From: Desulfobacteraceae bacterium CG2_30_51_40
GTDB lineage: Bacteria > Desulfobacterota > DSM-4660 > Desulfatiglandales > Desulfatiglandaceae
Direction of reading: 5' to 3'
Length of the DNA: 38,388 nt
Assembly (NCBI GenBank): GCA_001874005.1
Contig: MNYJ01000207.1
Location: 1-38,388, forward strand
The notes under the pieces are model-generated. The model was not told where the DNA came from and made no database searches. It saw nothing but the letters and a program-made list of their open reading frames with translations. Both the position numbers and the translations under genes were made by a program. Of the stretch, positions 7,114-16,292 are shown piece by piece (position 1 is the stretch's first letter; every line of letters starts with the position of its first letter).

Positions 7114-10100
7114 TTGACGCAATCATTTGTACACCTCCATGTCCACAGTGAGTTCAGCCTGCTCGACGGGGCCATTCGAATAAAGGACCTCGTCAAAAAA
7201 ACCGGGCAGCTCGGGATGCCTGCCGTAGCTGTAACCGACCATGGGAACATGTACGGCGCAGTTTCTTTTTTTTCCGAGGCAAAGAACTGCGGTGTCAAAC
7301 CCATCATAGGCTGTGAGGTATATGTTGCGCCTTCAGACCGAAGGGAGCGCTCCCAGCCTTCAAACGGCCTTCCAAGCGCTTTTCACCTGGTGCTTCTCGC
7401 CATGAACCACGAAGGCTATAAGAACCTCAGCCGCCTTGTGACCATGGGCTATCTTGAAGGATTCTATTATCATCCCCGGGTGGATATGCAGCTTCTGAGA
7501 GAATATAACGCCGGGCTCATAGCCCTTTCTGCGTGCCTTAAGGGCTCGGTTCCGTTCCATTTGAATCAGGGCCGCCATGAGGCCGCCAGGGACCTGGCCA
7601 TTGATCTTTCCCGCATCTTTGACAAGGAAAGGTTTTTCCTTGAGCTTCAAGCAAATAAAATGCCCGAACAGATAAAACTCAACGAGGCGCTCAGGGATCT
7701 GGGAAATAGCCTCTCCATCCCGCTTGTGGCCACAAACGACTGCCACTATCTCAACCGCAGCGACGCTGACGCCCATGATGTGCTCCTGTGCATACAGACA
7801 GGGAAGACCTTTAATGATGAAAAGAGGATGAAGTTTTCATCCGATGAGTTCTTTTTCAAGTCCCCTCTTGAAATGGCAGGCGACCTGGCCTCCTATCCCG
7901 AGGCCCTTTCCACCACTCTCCTTATAGCCGAAAGATGCAATTTCGAGATGGAGTTCGGCAGATACAAATACCCCGCATTCCATGTGGAGGGAAACAAGAC
8001 CCTGGAGACCATGCTGTTAGAGGAGGCGCAAAAGGGTCTTGCGAAGCGCCTTGCGGAGGAGGAGCAAAGAAGCGGCCCCATGGCTGAAGCCCTGAAGACC
8101 GAATACGTTGACAGGCTTGCCTTTGAACTCAAGGTGATATGCGAGATGGGCTTTGCGGGCTATTTTCTGATCGTTGCCGATTTCATAAACCATGCCCGCG
8201 CCAAGGGAATCCCGGTAGGGCCTGGAAGAGGCTCGGCCGCTGGGTCGCTGGTTGCCTATGCCATATCCATAACAAACGTTGATCCCATCAAATACGGCCT
8301 TCTGTTTGAAAGGTTTCTCAACCCCGAAAGAGTGAGTATGCCGGATATAGACATAGACTTCTGCATCAACGGAAGGGATGAGATAATCCGCTATGTCGCC
8401 GAAAAATACGGCCGCGAAAATGTAAGCCAGATTGTCACCTTCGGCACCATGAAGGCAAGGGCCGTCATAAGGGATGTGGGTAGGAGCCTCAACATACCCC
8501 TTCCGGAGGTGGATAAGATCGCCAAACTTGTGCCCCCTGCCCCAAAGATGACCCTTGCAAAGGCAATGGAGCTTGAGCCTGAGCTGAGAAGGCTTGAGCA
8601 GGAAGGAAGCGATCAGATCAAGAGGCTTCTTACGGTCTCGCGCGCCCTGGAAGGGCTTGCCCGGCACTCGTCAACTCACGCCTCAGGCATTGTGATCTCC
8701 GACCGTCCGCTGGTTGAGCACCTGCCTCTGTGCAAAGGGACAAACGACGAAATCATGACCCAGTTCACCATGGACCGCATAGAAAAGCTGGGGCTAATCA
8801 AATTTGATTTTCTGGGTCTCAAGACCCTCACCGTCATAGCCAAGACGGTTGAACTTGTAAAGGAAACAAGAGGAATCGAGCTGGACATGGACTCCCTTCC
8901 CCTCGATGACCCGGCCGTATATCAGCTTGCAAGCGAAGGAAAGACAACCGGGGTTTTCCAACTTGAAAGTCAAGGCATGAAAAACCTCCTTCGGAGCCTG
9001 AAACCCGAGGTATTCGCCGATCTTATCGCCGTCATGGCACTCTACAGGCCAGGCCCCCTGGGGAGCAACATGGTAACAGAGTTCATTGAAGGCAAGAGAG
9101 GCACCGCCAGCATCAGGTATCCTCTCGCGGAACTCGAGCCCATCCTCAAGGAGACCTACGGCGTCATCCTCTACCAGGAACAGGCCATGCAGATAGCCCA
9201 GAAGGTCGCCTCCTACAGCAGGGCTGAGGCCGATGAACTGAGGAAGGCCATAGGGAAAAAGAAGGAAGACGTAATGGCAAGGCACAGGGCCCGATTCATA
9301 GATGGCGCCTGCGCAAGGAAGGTGCCTAAGAAGGCCGCTCAAGACCTTTTTGATCTGATAGAGAAGTTCGGTGGATATGGTTTCAACAAGAGCCATTCGG
9401 CGGCCTATGCCATGATCTGCTATCAGACGGCTTACCTGAAGGCCCGCTTTCCGGTGGAGTTCATGGCATCGCTTCTGACACTGGATATGGGCAACCAGGA
9501 CAAGACCATCAAGAACATAGCCGAATGCCGCTCCATGGGGATACCGATTCTACCGCCGGATATAAACGAAAGCCAGTCAAGCTTCGCTGTGGTGGGAGAC
9601 AATATCAGGTTCGGGCTGGGAGCGGTGAAAAATGTTGGACTCAAGGCCGTGGAATCAGTCATTGAGGAAAGGGCAAAAGCCGGGCCGTTCAAGGACCTTG
9701 TTGATTTCTGCAAGAGGATCGAGGGAGGAAAGGTAAACAAGAGGGTGCTGGAAGGGCTCATCGAGTGCGGTGCCCTCGATTTTACAAAGAAGCCGAGAGC
9801 TGCCCTGATGGCATCCCTGGACGATGTCATGCGGATATGCAGCTCTTCTCAGGACCCGAACCAGTTGAGTATCTTTGGATCCCTGGGCGAGGATTCATTC
9901 TTCGGCAATGCTGAAGCCCCTTGCCCTGACATCCCGGAGTGGGATGAAAAGGAAAGGCTGAAGCGGGAGAAAGACGCGCTGGGTTTTTATATAACAGGCC
10001 ATCCCCTGGCGCGTTTTGAGTCTGAACTTAGGCTATTTGCAACCTGCGCGGTGCAGGACCTCCCTGACAGGGAAGATCAGAGCAGGATCAAGGTCGTCGG

Positions 10101-10584
10101 AGTCGTTGAGTCTTTCAAACAGAAGCGCACCAAAAAGGGCGATAAGATGGCCGTAATACAGTTTGAGGACCTGACAGGCGCTGTTGAGGCGGTGATATTC
10201 CCGGAGGCGTTTAACCGCTTTTCAAACCTCCTTGCAACCGATGAACCCCTGGTGCTCGCAGGAACTCTTGAGCTGTCTGAAAACAGCGTCAAGATTATTG
10301 CCAACGACCTTGTTACTCTGTCATCCGCGAGGCAAGGCGCCATAAAAGCCCTTGAAATAATCCTGAAGGAGGATCAGGCGAATCAGGATATCCTTACCGA
10401 ACTGAGATCTCTTGTCTTCCGCTACCCGGGGGATTCACGGCTCATTTTAAAAATTGAGCGATCTCCTTCAGAAAGCATGGTTATTTCAGCACATTCCAGA
10501 TTCAGTGTTCTGCCCTCCAGGGAACTCATCTCCGAGATAGAGGCAGCCACAGGCGGTCGAGTGGAGGAGATCATCAGGCAGTGA
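7114..10584 (+). CDS. dnaE: DNA polymerase III alpha subunit
   Basis: This is the catalytic subunit of the replicative polymerase. The 1156-residue protein has, in order: a PHP domain (HLHVHSEFSLLDGA near residue 7, DHGNMYGA), the C-family palm with PDIDIDF (Asp411, Asp413) and a third carboxylate in FDFLGLKTL (Asp565), fingers with YQEQAMQIAQ, tandem HhH, and a C-terminal OB fold (IKVVGVVESFKQKRTKKG). The start is TTG, supported by AAGGAG eight bases upstream and by the immediate conserved PHP sequence. The 3' end overlaps the convergent acyl-CoA ligase gene by 11 bases. Confidence 0.98.
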   Translation: MTQSFVHLHVHSEFSLLDGAIRIKDLVKKTGQLGMPAVAVTDHGNMYGAVSFFSEAKNCGVKPIIGCEVYVAPSDRRERSQPSNGLPSAFHLVLLAMNHEGYKNLSRLVTMGYLEGFYYHPRVDMQLLREYNAGLIALSACLKGSVPFHLNQGRHEAARDLAIDLSRIFDKERFFLELQANKMPEQIKLNEALRDLGNSLSIPLVATNDCHYLNRSDADAHDVLLCIQTGKTFNDEKRMKFSSDEFFFKSPLEMAGDLASYPEALSTTLLIAERCNFEMEFGRYKYPAFHVEGNKTLETMLLEEAQKGLAKRLAEEEQRSGPMAEALKTEYVDRLAFELKVICEMGFAGYFLIVADFINHARAKGIPVGPGRGSAAGSLVAYAISITNVDPIKYGLLFERFLNPERVSMPDIDIDFCINGRDEIIRYVAEKYGRENVSQIVTFGTMKARAVIRDVGRSLNIPLPEVDKIAKLVPPAPKMTLAKAMELEPELRRLEQEGSDQIKRLLTVSRALEGLARHSSTHASGIVISDRPLVEHLPLCKGTNDEIMTQFTMDRIEKLGLIKFDFLGLKTLTVIAKTVELVKETRGIELDMDSLPLDDPAVYQLASEGKTTGVFQLESQGMKNLLRSLKPEVFADLIAVMALYRPGPLGSNMVTEFIEGKRGTASIRYPLAELEPILKETYGVILYQEQAMQIAQKVASYSRAEADELRKAIGKKKEDVMARHRARFIDGACARKVPKKAAQDLFDLIEKFGGYGFNKSHSAAYAMICYQTAYLKARFPVEFMASLLTLDMGNQDKTIKNIAECRSMGIPILPPDINESQSSFAVVGDNIRFGLGAVKNVGLKAVESVIEERAKAGPFKDLVDFCKRIEGGKVNKRVLEGLIECGALDFTKKPRAALMASLDDVMRICSSSQDPNQLSIFGSLGEDSFFGNAEAPCPDIPEWDEKERLKREKDALGFYITGHPLARFESELRLFATCAVQDLPDREDQSRIKVVGVVESFKQKRTKKGDKMAVIQFEDLTGAVEAVIFPEAFNRFSNLLATDEPLVLAGTLELSENSVKIIANDLVTLSSARQGAIKALEIILKEDQANQDILTELRSLVFRYPGDSRLILKIERSPSESMVISAHSRFSVLPSRELISEIEAATGGRVEEIIRQ

Positions 10585-12295
10585 CCGCAGTTTTCCTCAT
10601 AGCTGAGTCCTCCTCCCTGAGCTGCCTTCTTAAGACCTTTCCAATTATGGACTTGGGAAGCTCCGCGCGGAACTCAACCTCACGGGGGACCTTATAGGCG
10701 GCAAGTTCTTTCCTGCAAAAGGCGATTATCTCATCTTGCGTCACGGTCTCGCCGGCCTTGGCCACCACGAAGGCCTTTACCGCCTCTCCCCTTCGCTCAT
10801 CGGGAATCCCGATAACCGCCGCTTCAAGCACCTTTGGATATTCAAAAAGAACCGCCTCCACCTCCGTGGGATAGACATTATAGCCTCCCGAGATCACGAT
10901 ATCCTTTTTCCTGTCCGCTATGCGAAAGAATCCATCCGTGTCCATGGTTCCGATATCGCCTGTAAAAAACCATCCGGCCTCTCCGTCCGGACCGATCCTC
11001 AGACCGCTTCCGCCATCCTTCATGTTCCAGTATCCCTTCATCACCTGGGGGCCTTTTATCACGATCTCACCCAGTTCACCCGACGGCATCTCCTTTGTTC
11101 CGGTCTCCATATCCACTACCCTGACATCCGTATCGGGAAGGGGAACTCCGATGCTTCCGGGCCGCGCGTGGTCAACAGGATCCATTGTCGCCGCTATCGT
11201 CTCTGTTAGTCCGTAGGCCTCTACCATCTTCCCTCCTGTAATGGCTTCAAACCTCTCCTGCACCTCAGGAGCAAGGGGTGCAGCCGCGCTTGCTGCAAAG
11301 CGCAGAGAACTCAGGTCATACTTACCCACATCAGGGTGATTATTGAAACCCACAAACATGGGCGGGACCCCGAGATAATAGGTGACTTTGTATTTCTCGA
11401 TGGCCTTGAGGACATGGAGCATATCTCGCGGATTGGGGATGAGCACTGCGGTAAGAGCCCCTGTTATGGTGGTGTTGAGTACCACGGCGAGGCCGTAGAT
11501 ATGAAAGAAGGGCATCACGGCAAGCATGACCTCCTGGGCCCTCTTGCTTCTTGCCCAAACATTAAGAGCCACGCTGTTAAAGACCTGGCTCCGGTGTGTG
11601 TGCTGCGCGCCCTTGGGCTTGCCGGTCGTCCCGCCGGTATAAATGAGAGTTGAGGCGTCATCCGGGCCGACCTCAACACGGGAAGGCTTAGCCCCCCTTT
11701 CCGCGAAGACATCCTGGAACCAAGAGGTTGAGCCCTCTCCTTTTATGTCGAGTCTGTGTCCCTCCTTTTTTTCCTTTGTCAGGGTGAAGAGAAACTTAAG
11801 AAACCCGGGGAAGTATTCCTTTATGTTGGTAACAATAACCTGTCTTATCGGACCGCCTTTTCGGATCTCTTTAAGCCTCCCGTAGAGGCTGCTCATAACG
11901 ATGAAGGTCTCGGTGCCCGAATCCCTCACAAGGTGCTCTATCTCCCTTGGCATGTAGAGCGGATTGCAGCAGACCACTACGCCGCCTATCCTCCAGACCG
12001 CGTATGCCGCTATGACAAACTGGGGACAGTTGGGAAGCATGACGGCTACCCTGTCTCCCTTCTTTACCGCCATCTTCTGAAGCCCGGCAGCGAAGCGATC
12101 CACGTAATCGTTAAGTTCGCTATAGGTCATCCTGGCATCCATGAGTCTTGATCCCACCCTCGCCCCGAAGATCAGGGCATCACGGTCGGGAAAATCCTTT
12201 GCAGAGGAGTTAAGAAAAGAATCAATAGTGGTTGCGGGATAATCAATGCTTGCGGGGATACCTTCATCGTAGCTTTTGAGCCAGGGTTTGTCCAT
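10574..12295 (-). CDS. Long-chain fatty-acid-CoA ligase (AMP-forming)
   Basis: This enzyme activates a carboxylic acid to its acyl-adenylate and then to the CoA thioester. It is 573 residues long. The P-loop-like AMP motif is YTGGTTGKPKGAQHTH (about 216-231), the adenine motif is MVEAYGLTE, the hinge region is GWFFTGDIGTMDTDGFFRI followed by DRKKDIVISGGYNVYPTEVE, and the catalytic C-terminal lysine lies in PKSIIGKVLRR. These fit the FadD-like family; the chain length of the substrate cannot be read. A strong AAAGGAGG lies eight bases before the ATG. It is a single gene convergent with dnaE. Fatty-acid or aromatic-acid degradation are both possible. Confidence 0.9.
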   Translation of the reverse strand: MDKPWLKSYDEGIPASIDYPATTIDSFLNSSAKDFPDRDALIFGARVGSRLMDARMTYSELNDYVDRFAAGLQKMAVKKGDRVAVMLPNCPQFVIAAYAVWRIGGVVVCCNPLYMPREIEHLVRDSGTETFIVMSSLYGRLKEIRKGGPIRQVIVTNIKEYFPGFLKFLFTLTKEKKEGHRLDIKGEGSTSWFQDVFAERGAKPSRVEVGPDDASTLIYTGGTTGKPKGAQHTHRSQVFNSVALNVWARSKRAQEVMLAVMPFFHIYGLAVVLNTTITGALTAVLIPNPRDMLHVLKAIEKYKVTYYLGVPPMFVGFNNHPDVGKYDLSSLRFAASAAAPLAPEVQERFEAITGGKMVEAYGLTETIAATMDPVDHARPGSIGVPLPDTDVRVVDMETGTKEMPSGELGEIVIKGPQVMKGYWNMKDGGSGLRIGPDGEAGWFFTGDIGTMDTDGFFRIADRKKDIVISGGYNVYPTEVEAVLFEYPKVLEAAVIGIPDERRGEAVKAFVVAKAGETVTQDEIIAFCRKELAAYKVPREVEFRAELPKSIIGKVLRRQLREEDSAMRKTAVTA

Positions 12296-12641
12296 TTAAG
12301 GATCCTCCTTTCACCGGGCGCATCAGATTCGCCCTTTCTCAGTCAGTCTTCGTATGAATTAAAAAACCCGGGGTAGGTGCGGCTTCAGCCGCACGGAAAC
12401 CGTGGGCCCTGCGCCTGAAGATGCACGTGCTGAAGCTGATTCCTGGTCTGCATGTCCTGATCTGCGCAAAGCCACCCCACAATTATTGAGCTGATGCCAT
12501 CCGGCTGTAGCAGCACCACTTAAGCCTGATATATCAAGGTCTTCCGGTCTCAGCACTGGAAAGGATGGCCGTCTCGCACTTTAACAACCTGTTTAAAAAC
12601 CTCTGTTAGCAGGCGGAGGGGAAATGCCAAATCATTGACCC
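12296..12641. other. Intergenic region with repeat A3
   Basis: The gap between the acyl-CoA ligase start and the radical SAM stop. It holds family A copy A3 (12350-12496). The remaining 145 bases (12497-12641) show no gene, promoter or terminator I can support. A 65-codon minus-strand frame over the repeat is not coding. Confidence 0.5.
12350..12496 (+). repeat. Dispersed repeat family A, copy A3
   Basis: The most complete direct-orientation copy. It reads 'cgtatgaatt', GTAG with TGCGGCTTCAGCCGCA, a middle part with 'gctgattcctggtctgcatg', then 'tcctgatctgcgcaaagcc' and 'caattattgag'. Its middle part matches the truncated A4 and A5 copies, so A3 is the best reference for the family. Confidence 0.85.
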
Positions 12642-13823
12642 TCACGCCCATTTACCCGGTATCCGCCTCCCGCAAAAGCCGCACAGTCCGTCTTTTATAT
12701 GAAATACGCCGATCCGATATCCCTTTCTTTCAACAAGGAGTTTGCCGCATCCCGGGCAGTAGGTGTGGGAAGAGGAGTGACCGGGGACGTTTCCTATATA
12801 GACGTGATTGATTCCCTCGCTCATAGCCTCTTCCCTCAATTTCTCAAGCACCTCCACCGGTGTTGCTGGAAGCCTCGCAAGCCTGTAGCGGGGGAAAAAC
12901 CGCAGCAGGTGAAGGGGTCTGTCAGGCCCCAACTCCTTTACAATCCAGCGGCACATCCGTTTCATCATCTCAGTTGAATCCACGTATGTCGGAACGACAA
13001 GGGTGGTTATCTCAAGCCACACTCCTTCCGCCGCTATAACCTTCAAGGTTTGAAGCACAGGGTCAAGGGTGCCGCCGTTCAACGCGCGGTAGATCTCGTC
13101 GCTGAATGACTTGAGATTGATATTGGCCGCATCCAGAAACCGACAGAGTTCTCTGAGAGGCGTTTCATTGATATAGCCGTTTGAGACAAGGACATTCATA
13201 ACTCCCCTGGCCCTGGCGGCTCGGGATGTGTCCCTTGTGTATTCGTAGAAGGTTACCGGCTCAGCATAGGTATAGGCCATGGAAGGGATTTTCCCATCAA
13301 TCGCCTGAGAAACCGCCTCCTCGGGAAAAAGCTCAACGTGATCTACCTCTTCGGGCTTTTTCTGGGATATCCCCCAGTTCTGGCAGTTAAGGCATCTCAG
13401 ATTACATCCGGTAGCGGCAAGGGAAAAAATCGAAGTACCTGGAAGAAAATGGAAAAGGGGCTTTTTTTCTATAGGGTCTGTGTGCACGGCACATGCGTTT
13501 CCATAAGCAAGCGAATAGAGCTTTCCCTTTATATTTACCCGGGAGCGGCAAACGCTTCTGTCACCAGGTCTTAGATAGCACCGGTTGGGGCAGATATTGC
13601 ACTGCACGTCTTTTCCGCTTGAGGAATAGTGGGAGCCCTCAATAGACCATTTCCAGAGTTTCGCAGGGGCGTCGTTTCTGAAGACCTCACCCCTGATATC
13701 CTTCCCGGTCTCGGTAATGCCAGGAAAGGAATCCCCGAGGGTGGGATACATAAGGGCCGCCAGCCCCAAGCCCACGGTCTTCAAAAACTTCTTTCGGGTA
13801 AGTCCTTGTGTTATGGTCTCCAT
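12642..13823 (-). CDS. AmmeMemoRadiSam-type radical SAM enzyme with export signal
   Basis: The 393-residue protein has a Tat-like N terminus (TRKKFLK, then a hydrophobic stretch to about residue 27). A Cys-rich block CNICPNRCYLRPGDRSVC (75-92) is followed by the radical SAM cluster C140-x3-C144-x2-C147 in TGCNLRCLNCQNW, and by C-terminal pairs CPGCGK and CGFCGR. This layout matches the radical SAM component of the AmmeMemoRadiSam group, whose biochemical role I do not know. The signal has Arg-Lys rather than Arg-Arg, so export is inferred. The same-strand neighbours upstream are a membrane spermidine-synthase-like protein and an exported AMMECR1 protein. The Memo component is missing from the window. 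Confidence 0.85.
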   Translation of the reverse strand: METITQGLTRKKFLKTVGLGLAALMYPTLGDSFPGITETGKDIRGEVFRNDAPAKLWKWSIEGSHYSSSGKDVQCNICPNRCYLRPGDRSVCRSRVNIKGKLYSLAYGNACAVHTDPIEKKPLFHFLPGTSIFSLAATGCNLRCLNCQNWGISQKKPEEVDHVELFPEEAVSQAIDGKIPSMAYTYAEPVTFYEYTRDTSRAARARGVMNVLVSNGYINETPLRELCRFLDAANINLKSFSDEIYRALNGGTLDPVLQTLKVIAAEGVWLEITTLVVPTYVDSTEMMKRMCRWIVKELGPDRPLHLLRFFPRYRLARLPATPVEVLEKLREEAMSEGINHVYIGNVPGHSSSHTYCPGCGKLLVERKGYRIGVFHIKDGLCGFCGRRIPGKWA

Positions 13824-13937
13824 GACTCATCCGGGGGGGTTAAACGCGTTTCCCGTTTTCGGAATCGTTATGCCATCTTTACAGCAGGCCCATACAGCGC
13901 TCTCGACAGCACCCATTCAGAAAAACAGATGACATCT

Positions 13938-14097
13938 TTTCACTCTAACGGTCATGCCCGGGTGGGGCACAACGAAAGATGAAAATCACCCCCACCCCTC
14001 CCTCCCCCGTCGAGGGGGAGGAAATAATGCCAGCGCATCCCGACGTTCGACTATTACGGGGGGTAGAGCAAAGGCAAGGGGCATTTTCATATAAACT
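13938..14097 (+). repeat. Dispersed repeat family B, copy B2
   Basis: Block order as in B1: 'cactctaacggtcatgccc', the C-rich/gtcga/G-rich hairpin, 'aataatgcc', and the 'cattttcatataaa' terminus. Its right end coincides with the stop codon of the spermidine-synthase-like gene (14096-14098), so the element sits immediately downstream of that gene and could act as its transcript end or as an mRNA-stabilising hairpin. Confidence 0.85.
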
Positions 14098-16231
14098 ATC
14101 CATGACGAGAGCCTCCTTTTCGCGTAATTATTATTATACTGGATATCTTTACGATTATCAAAGCAATAACAGATCGCTCCATACCCATCCAGGGTATAAG
14201 AAAGGCGCCTGTCACCAGCGCGCCAAGGGCTGCGCCCCATAGGTCAGCGGCAAGGCAGCCTGCAAGCGGGCTCTTTTCTTCTCCTAAAAAGAAGGCCGCC
14301 GCCGGAAACTGGAACCCGCACACAGCCGAAAACAGCACAGAGTAAGCAAGGAATATCCATGGCTCAGGACTGAGCTTGGAGCCGGCCATCCAGAGCCAAA
14401 ATACGCAAAGAAGCAACAGAACCAGAAAATCCGACTGCAGGAGTCTCTTGCCGGGATTAAGCCTTCCCATACGCGATCTCCCGATGATCGCACCCGGCAG
14501 TAGCCCGAATAGAAAGGCGGTTACTATGGCCCCCATCTGAAGATAGAGATAGCCGTAAACGGCCTGGAAGGAAAAGAGAACAAGCATCTCCGTTCCCATG
14601 ATGGAAAACCCGGTTGAAAAGAGGACGTACTCGCCTTTTTTAATGAATATGAGATAGGAAAGCGCCAGCGCTGCGAGTATGGCAAAAAAGACTACCGGCG
14701 AACTACCGTGCCTGCTGAACCATTGCTCAAAGACCGTCTTCATGAGTCCTGGAGAAAAATCGCTATTCAAAGAAGGCTCTCTCTCTGAGAACTGATTGAG
14801 GCTCCTCACGCGCTCCGGGGTGGCATTGCCGTAAAAATAGCCTTCAATGTATTCACTCGCTATGCCTTTTTCCTTGAGCCTTTCCGGGATATCATCAAAA
14901 AGATCTGCATCACTGCAAAGAAAATAGGCCCTCTCTCCCGGAAGGACGAGGACATTTCGAAAATGCCCGGCTGTGGTGCTGAACAGGGTCGAAAACTTTC
15001 TCCTTTCAGCTCGGCTTTGATAGTTCTGAGAATAATCAAGCGCGAAAGCGAATACACCCTTATCCCTCATGGCTTTTTTAACGAGCGCCATAGCTTCCTC
15101 TGTATAAAAACGGTTTACCTGAAAGCTATCCGGCTCGGGAAGATCAAAGATTATGGCATCGTATCTTTTTTCCGTCCCGCTGAGATAAAGCCTCCCGTCG
15201 GCATTGATTATTCTTGCCCTGGCCCAGCCGCTCAAAAGATTATATTGCTTAGCGGCCTCTGTCAGGGAAGGATCAAGCTCGACATAGTCTATTGATCGTG
15301 GATTGTATTTTGCAACCTCATTGAGAGTCTCACCCAGCCCCCCCGAAACCAGGAGTACATCCTCAACCTTATCCAACTGAGAAAGGATATAGTGGACCTT
15401 CTCGGCGCTCCCCGCCAGATCCCTGTCCGAATAAAGAGGCACTCCAGCCTCCCATATTGTCTTTTGATCGGCCTCCTCGCTTATGATCACCCTGCCGTAA
15501 GGAGACTCTATGTATCGCAGGATCTCGCCATACTGACCCGAAAGGGTCTTCTTTTCAAGGCCCGGCCACAAAGATACCAAAAAGAACGAGGCGGCAAGAG
15601 TATATGAAAGGAAAAGCTTCACCGTGCTCCCTGACCTTCTTAAGCCTGCCAAGGACAAAAAGACAAGCGGAGCGGAGGTAACGGCAATTGCTTTAAAAGG
15701 ATGCAGGACATAAACCAGGATAAAGCTGAACAGAATACCGCCGACTATATCGCCAATGGAGTCAAAAAGATAGAGTGCAGCGCTTTCAAGTGGATTATCC
15801 ATTCTCCTTGAGACGCTCTGTATTATGGGAAGGATGAACCCTGAGACAAGGCAATATGGGCCGCTTGCTGCAATAATAAAGAAAAGTATCTGATAAAATC
15901 CCTGGGATGTGCCGTGTAGAAAGGCCGCATCCCGCAAAAGGCGTATACCCGCTATCTGGGCCAGGGGCATCAGGGCCGCAACCAGAAGAAGTAAGCTCAA
16001 AAGGCTTAGCGACGGCCTTGAGATGGATTTTGCCAGCAAGGTACCAAGCCCGCTCAAAAGGAGCCATGAAAAGATGCTCAGAGAGAACGTTATCTCATTT
16101 CCATGAAATTGAGAGAGGAACTCCCTTAAGGTAAGAAGCTGGGTTGTGACGGAGGAAATACCTAGAAAGACCAGAGACAGCCGCTCAAAATCAAAAAATA
16201 TCCATCGCGACTTACCACCGGTAACATTCAT
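14096..16231 (-). CDS. Membrane-bound spermidine synthase-like protein
   Basis: The 711-residue fusion has about seven N-terminal membrane segments (residues about 13-215), a soluble aminopropyltransferase/methyltransferase-like domain (about 235-480) and about six C-terminal segments (about 505-700). In the soluble domain SGGLGETLNEV (about 293) fits the nucleotide-loop glycines, YVELD the ribose-binding acid, NADGRLYL the adenine site and DLPEPD the catalytic aspartate motif; LNSDFSP is usual in membrane forms. Family members transfer aminopropyl groups or are uncharacterised. It lies between AMMECR1 and radical SAM genes on the same strand, 61 bases after the former. Its true substrate is unknown. 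No good ribosome binding site was seen. Confidence 0.8.
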   Translation of the reverse strand: MNVTGGKSRWIFFDFERLSLVFLGISSVTTQLLTLREFLSQFHGNEITFSLSIFSWLLLSGLGTLLAKSISRPSLSLLSLLLLVAALMPLAQIAGIRLLRDAAFLHGTSQGFYQILFFIIAASGPYCLVSGFILPIIQSVSRRMDNPLESAALYLFDSIGDIVGGILFSFILVYVLHPFKAIAVTSAPLVFLSLAGLRRSGSTVKLFLSYTLAASFFLVSLWPGLEKKTLSGQYGEILRYIESPYGRVIISEEADQKTIWEAGVPLYSDRDLAGSAEKVHYILSQLDKVEDVLLVSGGLGETLNEVAKYNPRSIDYVELDPSLTEAAKQYNLLSGWARARIINADGRLYLSGTEKRYDAIIFDLPEPDSFQVNRFYTEEAMALVKKAMRDKGVFAFALDYSQNYQSRAERRKFSTLFSTTAGHFRNVLVLPGERAYFLCSDADLFDDIPERLKEKGIASEYIEGYFYGNATPERVRSLNQFSEREPSLNSDFSPGLMKTVFEQWFSRHGSSPVVFFAILAALALSYLIFIKKGEYVLFSTGFSIMGTEMLVLFSFQAVYGYLYLQMGAIVTAFLFGLLPGAIIGRSRMGRLNPGKRLLQSDFLVLLLLCVFWLWMAGSKLSPEPWIFLAYSVLFSAVCGFQFPAAAFFLGEEKSPLAGCLAADLWGAALGALVTGAFLIPWMGMERSVIALIIVKISSIIIITRKGGSRHG

Positions 16232-16292
16232 GGCGCGTTATCCGGCAAGCAGTCACTGGGCGGCCTTTCCCGTGATCGGATGAGTATCCGTC

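Noticed and set aside
7360-9830. Long minus-strand frames inside dnaE
   Set aside because: Shadows of a highly conserved gene on the opposite strand.
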